Below, one piece after another: positions 27,955-36,374 of a stretch of 64,000 nucleotides of DNA; the stretch's first letter is position 1; every line of letters begins with the position of its first letter. The notes beneath the pieces were generated by a model. The model did no database searches, had not been told where the DNA came from, and saw only the letters and a list, made by a program, of their open reading frames with translations. The DNA lies in NCBI RefSeq assembly GCF_016458275.1, contig NZ_JAEMHM010000001.1:1-64000 (forward strand). Reading direction: 5' to 3'. Origin of the DNA: Geomesophilobacter sediminis. GTDB lineage: Bacteria > Desulfobacterota > Desulfuromonadia > Geobacterales > Geobacteraceae. A program made the position numbers and the translations under genes.

Positions 27955-28424
27955 TTTTTTCGTGGCGGCTCCAACAGCCTGATACCTTTGATCGGTTTCT
28001 TTGCCGCAGTGGCTTCATGGGCACCTCTCGACCCCCGATCCCCGCAACAGCAGTTGCCGGAGCGCCTCCGCTGCTCGTCCTGTGCTTTGCCTGTTGTCTT
28101 GTGCCGGGACGGGGGAACTCTTTCATCGTATTCCCTCCGGTTTCCAGTCACCTGCTTCATTCCTGACCGTATCTTGTGTTGCATTACTTTCATAAATTGC
28201 TTACAATCTGCCGCCATTGGCCTCTCCTGCAGGGTGAGCGCTGTATTTTCAAGGAGTTAATGGCAGTAATGCTGGATGAAAGCCACCCATTACATCCCTT
28301 GCTGTCACGCGAGGTAGGAATTTGCCTGCAAAACTGCCGTGCCGATGGGAACTTTATTCAAAGGTACGTTGATTCATGCCAAACGCCACGTCACCTCTGC
28401 CTTGCGGCACTAAAGGTGCCCAGC

Positions 28425-28671
28425 CGGTCCATCATCGGGATCGGTGTCTCCGCAGGAGGGATCCAGCCGTTAGAGCGCTTTCCTGGAACGGAAACCGTCG
28501 GAAAGCGGCCTGGCCTTCATGGCCGCATCTGGATTCCGATTCTTCCGACGGGTTGATCCTGGTGCAGGATGCGGCGCAGGCTGCCTACATGAGCTTCGGT
28601 CCGCCAACGAAGATCTGATGAGTGCGGTGCGGGAGGAAGCTACGACCGGGGTGCGCGAGGCTTGGGCCTAA
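28425..28671 (+). pseudogene. Relic of a CheB-CheR fusion signalling gene
   Basis: One frame reads SIIGIGVSAGGIQPLERF, the N-terminal block of a CheB methylesterase (GxSxGG with the catalytic Ser). A single-base shift at about 28480 then gives LERKPSESGLAFM, the next CheB stretch. Further on, HELRSANEDLMSAVREE matches the LxSANEEL coiled coil that follows CheR in CheB-CheR-PAS fusions. The middle, several hundred residues in the family, is gone. It precedes an intact PAS kinase, which could be the separated downstream part of the same ancestral gene. Confidence 0.6.
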
Positions 28672-28693
28672 CGGGGCAAAGGACACCGGAGGG

Positions 28694-29935
28694 ATGATGC
28701 AGGATCAGTCGCTTTTAAGTGATGAGATACGAAAAGGGGGCCGCGCGCTCAGTGTCGAAGAGTCGCAGCGGCTGCTCCACGAACTGCAGGTCCACCAGAT
28801 CAAGCTGGAGATGCAGAACCAGGAGATCGTCAACGCGCGGCTGGAGGTCGAAGCGGCCCTGGAGCGCTATGCCGATTTCTACGACTTTGCCCCGGTCGGC
28901 TTCCTTACCCTGGATTACGACGGCGTGATCCGGGCCGCCAACCTGACCGCCGCCGCCATGCTGGGTACCCCGCGCTCCTGCCTCATCGGACGTCATCTCG
29001 AGATGCTGGTGACCGAGGGGCGTCCTGCGGTCCGCGCCACGGTGCAGCAGGTATTCGGTGCCAGCGGGAAATCGGTATGTGACGCGACGGTGCTGCAGGG
29101 GGAGGAGCCGCTCTACCTGAGGATCGAGGCAACTACCTCCCGTTCCGGCAACGACTGCCGTGCCGTCCTGATCGATCTCACCGAGCGGCGCCGGCTGGAA
29201 ACGGAATTGACCCAGCTCAACGAGGAGTTGGAGCGCCGGGTTCAGGCTCGAACCGCCGAGATGGAAGCGGCCCTGCGGGAGCAGGAATCGTTCAGCTACA
29301 CCGTCTCCCACGATCTCCGGTCGCCCCTGCGGCATATCAACGGGTACCTTTCCATTCTCAAGGAGGACTTCGGGGGGGAAGTGCCGGAAGAGGCGATCCG
29401 CTACATCGACCGGGCCTGCGAGGTGACTTCGCACATGGGAAGCCTGATCGATAACCTCCTTAACCTCTCCCGCATCGCGCGCTCCGAGGTGGTACGGGAA
29501 CGCGTGTACCTGAGTGAGTTCGCCGAGGGGATCCTGACCCAGTTCCAGGAGGCCGAGCCGCAACGCCGGGTGGAATGCGTGATCCAAAAGAACATCGTGC
29601 TGCAAGCCGATCGGATGCTCATGTGGGCGCTGCTGCGAAACCTGTTGGAAAATGCCTGGAAGTACACTTCGCAGCGGGAGACGGCGCGGATCGAGCTCGC
29701 CAGCCGGGAAGTGGGGGGGCGGACCGTGGTGGAGGTGGTCGACAACGGGGTGGGGTTCGATATGGCCTACGGGGACCAGCTTTTCGGCGTGTTTCAGCGC
29801 TTGCACGGCAAGGAATTCGGGGGACTGGGGATCGGGCTGGCTACGGTGAAGCGGATCGTGGAGCGCCACGGCGGCGAGATCTGGGCGGAGTCGCAGGTGG
29901 ACGGCGGGGCGAGGTTCTCGTTCACGGTGGGGTGA
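28694..29935 (+). CDS. PAS-domain sensor histidine kinase
   Basis: A soluble 413-residue kinase without membrane segments. It starts with LHELQVHQIKLEMQNQE, the helix common to PAS-linked kinases in this group, then a PAS domain (residues 45-165: YDFAPVGFLTLDYDGVI). A coiled coil leads to the H-box SYTVSHDLRSPLRH, and the ATPase domain has LRNLLENAWKYTS, DNGVGFDMAYGDQLFGVFQR and GLGIGLATVKRIVERHGG. The closest relative in the window is the kinase at 24397. ATG 28694 or 28697; GGAGGG lies just before. The signal and response regulator are unknown. Confidence 0.92.
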   Translation: MMQDQSLLSDEIRKGGRALSVEESQRLLHELQVHQIKLEMQNQEIVNARLEVEAALERYADFYDFAPVGFLTLDYDGVIRAANLTAAAMLGTPRSCLIGRHLEMLVTEGRPAVRATVQQVFGASGKSVCDATVLQGEEPLYLRIEATTSRSGNDCRAVLIDLTERRRLETELTQLNEELERRVQARTAEMEAALREQESFSYTVSHDLRSPLRHINGYLSILKEDFGGEVPEEAIRYIDRACEVTSHMGSLIDNLLNLSRIARSEVVRERVYLSEFAEGILTQFQEAEPQRRVECVIQKNIVLQADRMLMWALLRNLLENAWKYTSQRETARIELASREVGGRTVVEVVDNGVGFDMAYGDQLFGVFQRLHGKEFGGLGIGLATVKRIVERHGGEIWAESQVDGGARFSFTVG

Positions 29936-29942
29936 GGGGAGA

Positions 29943-29992
29943 GCGCGCGGTCCGATCGGACCGATCCGTCTGATCTTGCCCGCGCCGGTGCG
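29943..29992. repeat. Family C element between convergent genes
   Basis: GCGCGCGGTCCGATCGGACC plus GATC, then TGATCTTGCCCGCGCCGGTG; it shares the GATCGGACCGATC core with the copy at 23611. It fills most of the 73-base gap. Confidence 0.55.
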
Positions 29993-30008
29993 CCTAGGCG
30001 CTTCTCGG

Positions 30009-31142
30009 TTACTGCGGGGAGAGGCCGACGCGGACCGCGTCGTGGTTGAGGCTTACCTGGAAAGTCACCTTGCGGTAGTACAGCTGGTATTGACCCGGGG
30101 CCGGGACCAGCGACCACGCTTTCCGGTCTTCGAGAAGTTGTTGCAGTCCTTCGTTGTCGGCGGTCACCGTGATCCGCGACCCGGCGCCACCATCGTAACT
30201 CGCCTCGACCTTTGCCGTTCCGGCCGACTCTGCGAGCTCTCCCGCCGCAAGCTTTCCTTCCAGCATCTTCCGCACCGCCAGTGCCGCCACTTCGGCGTAG
30301 CTGCGGCTCCGGTACATCCCCTGCTGCATATACGCTGACCGGGCGAAGGCCTGGCTGACCACCGGTCGTCGTCCCCGCAGGATCACTGCCTTCACAAGCC
30401 GAAGAGCCCCCTTCACGAGCCGCTGAGCCCCCCCCTCAAGCTGGAGAGCCACCCTCCCAAGCCGCAGAGCCTCCCTCCCAAGCTGGAGAGCCCGCTTCTC
30501 AAGCCGCAGAGCCCCCCTCTCAAGCTGGAGAGCCCCCCTCTCAAGCTGGAGAGCCCCCCTCTCAAGCTGGAGAGCCCCCTTCTCAAGCCGCAGAGCTCCC
30601 CTCCCAAGCTGCAGAGCCCCCCCCCCAAGCTGCAGAGCCCCCCCCCGAAGCTGGAGAGGCCCCTTCTCAAGCCGCAGAGCCTCCCTCTCAAGTCGCAGAG
30701 CCTCCTTCCCAAGCCGCAGAGCCTCCCTCCCAAGCTGCAGAGCCCCCCTCCCAAGCTGGAGAGCCCCCTTCTCAAGCCGCAGAGCCCTCCTCCCAAGCTG
30801 GAGAGCCCCCTTCTCAAGCCGCAGAGCTCCCCTCCCAAGCTGCAGAGCCTCCCTCCCAAGTCGCAGAGCCCTCCTCCCAAGCTGGAGAGCCCCCTTCTCA
30901 AGCCGCAGAGCCTCCCTCTCAAGCCGCAGAGCCTCCCTCCCAAGCCGCAGAGCCTCCCTCCCAAGTCGCAGAGCCTCCCTCCCAAGCTGGAGAGCCCCCT
31001 TTTCAAGCTGGAGAGGCCCCTTCTCAAGCTGCAGAGCCACCCTCCCAAGCTGCAGAGCCCTTTCTTCCGCAGGAGTGCTCCGCTCACCGGCAGAAGAGCC
31101 CTCCGGTATCGGCCATGTGCAACCTCCTGCTTGTTGTCTCAA
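30009..31142 (-). CDS. Protein with 32 tandem seven-residue repeats and a conserved C-terminal domain
   Basis: A 377-residue protein. Residues 29-252 are 32 uninterrupted heptads of the type A-L-(Q/R)-L-(G/E)-(R/K)-(G/E), the translation of a 21-base minisatellite. The C-terminal 125 residues (from VILRGRRPVVSQAFARSAYM) look like an ordinary folded domain and contain YRSRSYAEVAALAVRKML and KAWSLVPAPGQYQLYYRKV; I do not recognise the family. The frame opens with TTG at 31142. However, the best ribosome site (AGGAGG with an ATG at 31116) leads in another frame to a stop after ten codons, so the start is uncertain or a frameshift has occurred. The heptads would suit a helical solenoid or coiled coil. 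Confidence 0.55.
   Translation of the reverse strand: MRQQAGGCTWPIPEGSSAGERSTPAEERALQLGRVALQLEKGPLQLEKGALQLGREALRLGREALRLGREALRLEREALRLEKGALQLGRRALRLGREALQLGRGALRLEKGALQLGRRALRLEKGALQLGRGALQLGREALRLGKEALRLEREALRLEKGPLQLRGGALQLGGGALQLGRGALRLEKGALQLERGALQLERGALQLERGALRLEKRALQLGREALRLGRVALQLEGGAQRLVKGALRLVKAVILRGRRPVVSQAFARSAYMQQGMYRSRSYAEVAALAVRKMLEGKLAAGELAESAGTAKVEASYDGGAGSRITVTADNEGLQQLLEDRKAWSLVPAPGQYQLYYRKVTFQVSLNHDAVRVGLSPQ
30387..31058. repeat. 21-bp minisatellite, 32 units
   Basis: The plus-strand unit is of the form CTCCCAAGCTGCAGAGCCCC plus C, with two main variants (GCTGGAGAG and GCCGCAGAG) in irregular order. The unit is a multiple of three, so copy-number change keeps the frame. 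No stop codon occurs in any of the six frames across the array by my reading. Confidence 0.9.
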
Positions 31143-31241
31143 CCCGCTGGCATGGTATAAGAACCCTCGTTCCTGACCTCACTTTTTGCTGCCGAAGCCC
31201 CGTGACCTGAGTCCATCTACGCAGGTCATAGGAGGTGAACC

Positions 31242-32075
31242 TTGGCGCCTTCCGATGGAAATGACCCTTTCGAGCCGACTCCCGAGGAACTGCACAAGGC
31301 TGAGGAAGCGACCAGCATCGCTGCCGTTGGGGTCCATGCCGCGGTCCGAAAGGAGGGGGAAGACGAGCTGAAACGTCCTTCCTCCGCCCTGGCCTGGTCC
31401 GGTCTTGCCGCCGGCCTTTCCATGGGCTTTTCGCTCTTGGGGGAGGGGCTTTTGCAGGCGCACCTCCCCGACCTGCCCTGGCGTCCCCTGATCACCAAGC
31501 TCGGTTACACCCTCGGCTTTCTCATCGTGATCCTGGGGCGCCAGCAGCTCTTCACCGAAAATACCCTCACCGTCGTCCTCCCCCTGCTGCACCACAAGGA
31601 CCGGACCACCCTGTTCAACGTCGCCCGGCTCTGGATCGTAGTCCTGCTCGCCAACAGCCTGGGGGTATGGTTCTTCGCCCTGTCCCTGCGCCCCCCGGTC
31701 TTCGATCCCCAGGTACTGGAGAGCTTCCGCCAGATCGGGATGGAGGCGCTCGCTCCCGGGGCGGGAGTGGTGTTCTTAAAGGGGATCTTCGGCGGCTGGT
31801 TGATCGCACTCATGGTCTGGCTGTTGCCGGGCTCGGAATCCTCGCGGCTGGCCACCATCGTGATCATCACCTACCTGGTCGGTCTGGGAAAGATGTCGCA
31901 CATCATCGCCGGCTCGGCCGAGGTGCTCTACCTCGCGGTGAACGGGGCCGCGGGCTACGCGGAATGCCTGGTGGGGTACATGCTGCCGGCCCTGGCGGGA
32001 AACATTTTGGGAGGGGTGGCACTGGTTGCGGCGCTGAACCACGCGCAGGTCGTGGCGGGGCGGAAAGGGCGGTGA
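31242..32075 (+). CDS. Formate/nitrite transporter-family membrane protein
   Basis: A 277-residue inner-membrane channel or transporter of the FNT family. About 45 N-terminal residues are polar and acidic. There are six hydrophobic segments after that, and the FNT pattern GRQQLFTENTLTVVLP (second helix break) and VLFLKGIFGGWLIALMVW, then GLGKMSHIIAGSAEVLYL, fits the YfdC-like branch better than FocA or NirC. The start is TTG directly after AGGAGGTGAACC. It lies between the heptad-repeat gene (divergent) and the hydrogenase cluster, from which a terminator separates it; a role in formate or related anion transport is plausible. Confidence 0.85.
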   Translation: MAPSDGNDPFEPTPEELHKAEEATSIAAVGVHAAVRKEGEDELKRPSSALAWSGLAAGLSMGFSLLGEGLLQAHLPDLPWRPLITKLGYTLGFLIVILGRQQLFTENTLTVVLPLLHHKDRTTLFNVARLWIVVLLANSLGVWFFALSLRPPVFDPQVLESFRQIGMEALAPGAGVVFLKGIFGGWLIALMVWLLPGSESSRLATIVIITYLVGLGKMSHIIAGSAEVLYLAVNGAAGYAECLVGYMLPALAGNILGGVALVAALNHAQVVAGRKGR

Positions 32076-32232
32076 GGGTAAGGGGTGGCACTTCGTGCCC
32101 CGCCGCGGCCAACGGATGTAGGGGAGGGGGGAGCCTCCCTTCGGGAATACTGGGGGGCAGGCACGCGGGGGAGGAAAAAAACTGCTTCGGGGAGTTGAAT
32201 TCGTCAAGTATTGAATTAGATTCTTCCAATTC

Positions 32233-32257
32233 GCCGGTCTCAGTGCCGGCCTTTTTG
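32233..32257 (+). terminator. Terminator between the FNT gene and the hydrogenase cluster
   Basis: GCCGG/CCGGC around an 8-base loop, followed by CTTTTTG. The stem is short, so the confidence is moderate. Upstream, 32076-32232 holds no feature I can support. Confidence 0.5.
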
Positions 32258-32291
32258 TTTCCGCACCCATCAAGCGCAGCGGAGGTGGATC

Positions 32292-33365
32292 ATGGCCCAA
32301 ACGACCAAGAGCGGCATCGACGAGGTCCATATCCTCTGGACCTCGGAGGGGATGAGTTGCGACGGGGATTCGGTCTCGGTCACTGCAGCGACCCTTCCTG
32401 CCATCGAAAGCATCGTCCTGGGGCTCATCCCGGGGCTACCCAAGGTGCACCTGCATAACAAGGTACTCGCCCGGCAGACCGGGGACGAGTTCATGGCTCC
32501 CTTCCATGCCGCCGCCCGCGGCGAACTGGGGCCCTTCGTTTTCGTGGTGGAAGGCTCCATCCCCAACGAGGAGATCCATCCCGAGGGGTACTTCACCTCG
32601 ATGGGGAACGACCCGGTGACCGGGGAGCCGATCACCTTGAACGCCTGGATCGACCGCCTGGCGCCCAGGGCGCTCGCCGTAGTCGCTGCCGGGACCTGCG
32701 CCACCTACGGGGGCGTCCATGCCATAGCAGGAAACGCCACCGGTGCCATGGGGCTTGCCGACTACCTGGGCTGGGACTTCAAAAGTGCGGCCGGCATCCC
32801 CATCGTGAATGTCCCGGGCTGCCCGGTTCAGCCCGATAACTTCATGGAAACCCTGTTGTGGCTCCTCTACCAGATCGCCGGAGACGCTCCGATGATCCCC
32901 CTGGACGACAAGCTTCGTCCCACCTGGCTCTTCGGCAAGACGGTGCACGAGGGGTGCGACCGTGCGGCCTACTACGAGCAGGGTGACTTCGCCCACGACT
33001 ACAACTCTCCCAAGTGCCAGGTGAAGATCGGCTGCTGGGGTCCGGTGGTGAACTGCAATGTCACCAAGCGCGGCTGGATGGACGGGGTGGGTGGTTGCCC
33101 CAACGTGGGGGGGATCTGCATCGGCTGCACCATGCCCGGTTTCCCGGACAAGTTCATGCCGTTCATGGACGAGCCGCCGGGGGCGAGCCTTTCCTCCACC
33201 ATCACCATGACCTACGGGCCGATGATCCGCCGTTTGCGCGCGATCACCAACGCCACCGTCAACGAGGAGCCGAAATGGCGCCACCGGGGGCCGGTCCTGA
33301 CCAGCGGCTACCGTCCGTGCAGCGGAACCTGCGCGGGGAAAGGAGGGAAACGTGGAGACGATTAA
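32292..33365 (+). CDS. hhyS: [NiFe] hydrogenase small subunit, group 1h-like
   Basis: The iron-sulfur electron-transfer subunit of an H2-oxidising hydrogenase. The 357-residue protein lacks a Tat signal and opens with EVHILWTSEGMSCDGDSVSV. Where most small subunits have CxxC for the proximal cluster, this one has Cys23-Asp-Gly-Asp26, so a Cys is replaced by Asp, as described for the actinobacterial-type (group 1h, formerly group 5) high-affinity enzymes. Other ligand blocks are AGTCATYGG, VPGCPVQPDN, HEGCDRAAYYEQGDF, KIGCWGPVVNC and GGCPNVGGICIGCTMPGFPD. ATG after GGAGGTGGATC. It overlaps the large-subunit gene by 14 bases. Confidence 0.93.
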   Translation: MAQTTKSGIDEVHILWTSEGMSCDGDSVSVTAATLPAIESIVLGLIPGLPKVHLHNKVLARQTGDEFMAPFHAAARGELGPFVFVVEGSIPNEEIHPEGYFTSMGNDPVTGEPITLNAWIDRLAPRALAVVAAGTCATYGGVHAIAGNATGAMGLADYLGWDFKSAAGIPIVNVPGCPVQPDNFMETLLWLLYQIAGDAPMIPLDDKLRPTWLFGKTVHEGCDRAAYYEQGDFAHDYNSPKCQVKIGCWGPVVNCNVTKRGWMDGVGGCPNVGGICIGCTMPGFPDKFMPFMDEPPGASLSSTITMTYGPMIRRLRAITNATVNEEPKWRHRGPVLTSGYRPCSGTCAGKGGKRGDD

Positions 33366-35142
33366 GGGGGGAAACGGCAATCTGGTGGACATGAACTGGG
33401 ACCCGATCACCCGGATCATCGGCAACCTGGGGGTGTACACGAAGATCGACTTCGAGAACCGGCGGGTGGCGGAATGCCGGACCACCTCGTCGCTGTTCCG
33501 CGGCTACAGCGTCTTTTTGCGGGGGAAGGACCCGCGCGACGCCCATTTCATCACCAGCCGCATCTGCGGTATCTGCGGCGACAACCACGCGACCTGCTCG
33601 GTCTACGCCCAGAACATGGCCTACGGGGTCAACCCCCCGGCGCTTTCGGAGTGGATCGTCAACCTGGGGGAAGCGGCCGAATTCATCTTCGACCACACCA
33701 TCTTCCAGGACAACCTGGTTCTGGTCGACTTCTGCGAACAGATGGTCAAGGAGACCAATCCGGGCCTGCTGGGGAAGGCGGAGGCCGCCGAGGCCCCGAA
33801 CGCCGCCCTGCACGGGTTCAAGACCATCGCCGACATCATGCGGGCGTACAACCCCTTCGAAGGGAAGATGTATCAGGAGGCGCTCCGGATGGGTCGGGTC
33901 ACCCGCGAGATGTGCTGCCTCATGGAGGGAAGGCACGTCCATCCCTCCACCCTGTACCCCGGCGGGGTGGGGACGGTGGCCTCGCCACAGCTTTTCACCG
34001 ACTACCTCAACCGCCTGCTGAGCGTGCTCGATTTCGTGAAACGGGCGGTCCCGATGAACGACGACCTTTTCAACTTCTTCTACGAGGCGCTGCCGGGCTA
34101 TGAGGAAGTGGGGCGGCGCCGCATCCAGCTTGCCTGCTGGGGATCGTTCCAGGACCCGGCGGTTAACGACTACCGCTATCAGACGATGGGGACCTGGGGG
34201 CGCGCCATGTTTGTCACCCCGGGGGTGGTCGTCGACGGCAAGCTCGTGACCAACGACCTGGTGGACATCAACCTGGGGCTGCGCATCCTGCTCGGGAGCT
34301 CCTACTACCAGGACTGGCAGCAGGAGGAGCGTTTCGTCACCCGCGATCCGCTGGGCAATCCGGTGGACCACCGCCACCCCTGGAACCAGACCACCATCCC
34401 GGCGCCCCAAAAGCGCAACTTCGAGGGGGGAAACTACAGCTGGGTGATGAGCCCGCGCTGGCAGGACCCCGCGACCGGAGAGATGTTCCCGCTGGAGACC
34501 GGCGGCGGGCCGCTGGCCCGGCTCTGGTCGACGGCCCTCTCCGGGCTGGTGGACACGCCGTACGTAAAGGCGACCGGGGAGAGCATCCGGATCTCGCTTC
34601 CCAAGAGCGCCGAGCTCCCGGAGGTCGTATTCGAGTGGAAGGTGCCCAAGTGGTGCAACACCATCGAGCGGGACCGGGCCCGGATCTACTTCATCGCCTA
34701 CGCGGCCGGGATGGCGCTTTACTTCATCGACCAGGCGCTGGGCGAGATCCGCCAGGGGCGCACCCGGACCTTCGCCGATTTCCAGGTTCCGGAGGAGGCG
34801 GTAGGGGTGGGGTTCCACGAAGCGGTGCGCGGGGTGCTTTCCCACCACCTGGTGATCCGGGACAAGAAGATCGCCAACTACCACCCGTATCCCCCTACCT
34901 GCTGGAACGCGAGTCCTACCGACAGCAACGGTATTGCCGGCCCGATGGAGGACGCCATCGTCGACACCCCCATCTTCGAGGAGAACGGGCGCGACGGCTT
35001 CAAGGGGATCGACATTTTGCGAACGGTGCGCAGCCTGGACCCCTGCCTCCCCTGCGGCGTGCACATGTACCTGGGGAAGGGAAAGGTGATCGAGGAGTCC
35101 CACATCCCGACCCTTGGTCTGAACGGGAGGATGAAACGGTAG
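33352..35142 (+). CDS. hhyL: [NiFe] hydrogenase large subunit, group 1h-like
   Basis: The catalytic subunit that holds the NiFe(CN)2CO site. The L1 motif RICGICGDNH (Cys72, Cys75) and the L2 motif DPCLPCGVH (Cys565, Cys568) supply the four ligands. The 25 residues after His571 (MYLGKGKVIEESHIPTLGLN and on) are the expected extension for removal by the maturation protease encoded downstream. The 596-residue length fits group 1h. The GTG start lies inside the end of hhyS after AAAGGAGGGAAAC, so translation is coupled. The group 1h assignment rests on whole-sequence resemblance and the small-subunit ligand. Confidence 0.93.
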   Translation: METIKGGNGNLVDMNWDPITRIIGNLGVYTKIDFENRRVAECRTTSSLFRGYSVFLRGKDPRDAHFITSRICGICGDNHATCSVYAQNMAYGVNPPALSEWIVNLGEAAEFIFDHTIFQDNLVLVDFCEQMVKETNPGLLGKAEAAEAPNAALHGFKTIADIMRAYNPFEGKMYQEALRMGRVTREMCCLMEGRHVHPSTLYPGGVGTVASPQLFTDYLNRLLSVLDFVKRAVPMNDDLFNFFYEALPGYEEVGRRRIQLACWGSFQDPAVNDYRYQTMGTWGRAMFVTPGVVVDGKLVTNDLVDINLGLRILLGSSYYQDWQQEERFVTRDPLGNPVDHRHPWNQTTIPAPQKRNFEGGNYSWVMSPRWQDPATGEMFPLETGGGPLARLWSTALSGLVDTPYVKATGESIRISLPKSAELPEVVFEWKVPKWCNTIERDRARIYFIAYAAGMALYFIDQALGEIRQGRTRTFADFQVPEEAVGVGFHEAVRGVLSHHLVIRDKKIANYHPYPPTCWNASPTDSNGIAGPMEDAIVDTPIFEENGRDGFKGIDILRTVRSLDPCLPCGVHMYLGKGKVIEESHIPTLGLNGRMKR

Positions 35143-35301
35143 GGGCGCACCTCCCCGGCCGAATCCAGCTCGCCGGATGGAAAAAGGTCCTTATCTCCGG
35201 ATAAGGGGGAGAAGAGCAAGGATGAAGGATAAACGAAAAGACCCTGCGCCCCTCCGCGCCCGCCGCGGTGGGCTTCCGTGCGGGTCTGAGGAGGACGGCC
35301 A

Positions 35302-35532
35302 ATGAAAAAGCATCCAACCCTGGTGGCGGGGATCCGGACCGGTCCCGCCAAGGTAAGAAAGTCCCAGCCGACCCACATCCCGGGGGTGCGCTCCGGCAAC
35401 GCCCCGGGCGGCTACGACAATTCTCCCGGGCACCTGCCCGACGGCACCTCGACGGCGCGCCGCTCCACCGGCATCAACGCCGAAAAACGGGACCCGATCC
35501 TGCCTGAGATGCCCAATCTCTCCCCGCCGTGA
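35302..35532 (+). CDS. Small hydrogenase-associated protein
   Basis: A 76-residue soluble, disordered-looking basic protein rich in P, G, R and S: THIPGVRSGNAPGGYDNSPG, then HLPDGTSTARRSTGINAEKR and PEMPNLSPP. I believe similar short proteins follow the large subunit in other group 1h clusters, which supports a real gene, but their role is not known to me. ATG at 35302 is 160 bases after hhyL; the next gene starts 12 bases on. A role in assembly or membrane attachment is possible but not shown. Confidence 0.7.
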   Translation: MKKHPTLVAGIRTGPAKVRKSQPTHIPGVRSGNAPGGYDNSPGHLPDGTSTARRSTGINAEKRDPILPEMPNLSPP

Positions 35533-35543
35533 GGTAAACGACG

Positions 35544-36350
35544 ATGCCAGTTGCCGACGAATTTCTTACCAGGATGTCCCTTGCCTCACCCCGGGAGCTG
35601 AATCTGGGCGGCCGCGTGCTGCGCCGGGGGAGCCGGGTGCGGCTCAATCCGAAACCCGGGGGCGATCTCCTGGACCGCACCCTCGCCGGGCGCTTTGCCG
35701 TGATCGAGGGGATCGACGAGGACGAGGCAGGGATCGCTCACGTCGCGGTGGTACTGGAGGACGACCCGGGGCGCGACATGGGGGAGCTGCGGCACCCGGC
35801 GCACCGCTTCTTCTTCACGACAGCCGAAATCGAGCCGATCGAGGCGCCGGCGGCAGCGCGGCGGGTGCTGGTGGCGGGAATCGGCAACGTCTTTTTCGGC
35901 GATGACGGTTTCGGGGTCGCGGTGGCACGGCGGCTGATCGGCCGTTCCATCGCGCCGGGAGTGAAAATCGGGGATTACGGCATCCGCGGCATGGACCTCG
36001 CGTATGCCCTGGAAGGGTACGACGCTGCGATCATCGTCGATGCGGTGCCGCAGGGGAAGCCGCCGGGGAGCGTACACCTCATCGTTCCGGACCCGGAGGA
36101 CGGGGAAGAGGTGCCCCTGGACAGCCACCAGATGAACCCGCTTGCCGTTTTGGGGCTCGCCCGCAGGCTGGGCAAACTGCCTAAGGATCTCGTGATCGTC
36201 GGGTGTGAGCCGGACGTGTATCCGGCGCCGGAAGGCCCGATGTCCATGGGGCTCTCCCCGCCGGTCGCGGCGGCGGTCGATGGCGTGGCCGAGATCGTGA
36301 GCGAACTGGCGGTCCGGCTCTCCGCCGGTGCGGGGACGCCGGGAGGGTGA
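35544..36350 (+). CDS. Hydrogenase maturation protease with N-terminal extension
   Basis: Removes the C-terminal peptide of the large subunit after nickel insertion. The protease domain (from about residue 105) begins RRVLVAGIGNVFFGDDGFGV, the HybD/HycI start, with Asp ligands in DDGF and YGIRGMDLA and a His in SHQMNPLAV. The first 105 residues form a separate region (RVLRRGSRVRLNPKPGGDLL, then AVIEGIDEDEAGIAHVAVVLED) that looks like a small beta-barrel and is not present in classic HybD (about 160 aa). ATG at 35544. Such extended proteases go with group 1h clusters. Confidence 0.88.
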   Translation: MPVADEFLTRMSLASPRELNLGGRVLRRGSRVRLNPKPGGDLLDRTLAGRFAVIEGIDEDEAGIAHVAVVLEDDPGRDMGELRHPAHRFFFTTAEIEPIEAPAAARRVLVAGIGNVFFGDDGFGVAVARRLIGRSIAPGVKIGDYGIRGMDLAYALEGYDAAIIVDAVPQGKPPGSVHLIVPDPEDGEEVPLDSHQMNPLAVLGLARRLGKLPKDLVIVGCEPDVYPAPEGPMSMGLSPPVAAAVDGVAEIVSELAVRLSAGAGTPGG

Positions 36351-36374
36351 GTGCTCGGTGCGAAGGAGGACGCG

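Noticed and set aside
28176-28556. Intact gene for a CheB-like protein
   Set aside because: Only the first block matches, the frame then shifts, and the rest of CheB is missing; it is called a relic instead.
30387-31058. CRISPR or tandem regulatory array
   Set aside because: Units are contiguous 21-mers with no spacers and encode an unbroken heptad protein.
32292-32360. Tat signal peptide on the hydrogenase small subunit
   Set aside because: The N-terminus has no twin arginine and the first cluster Cys is at residue 23, leaving no room for one.
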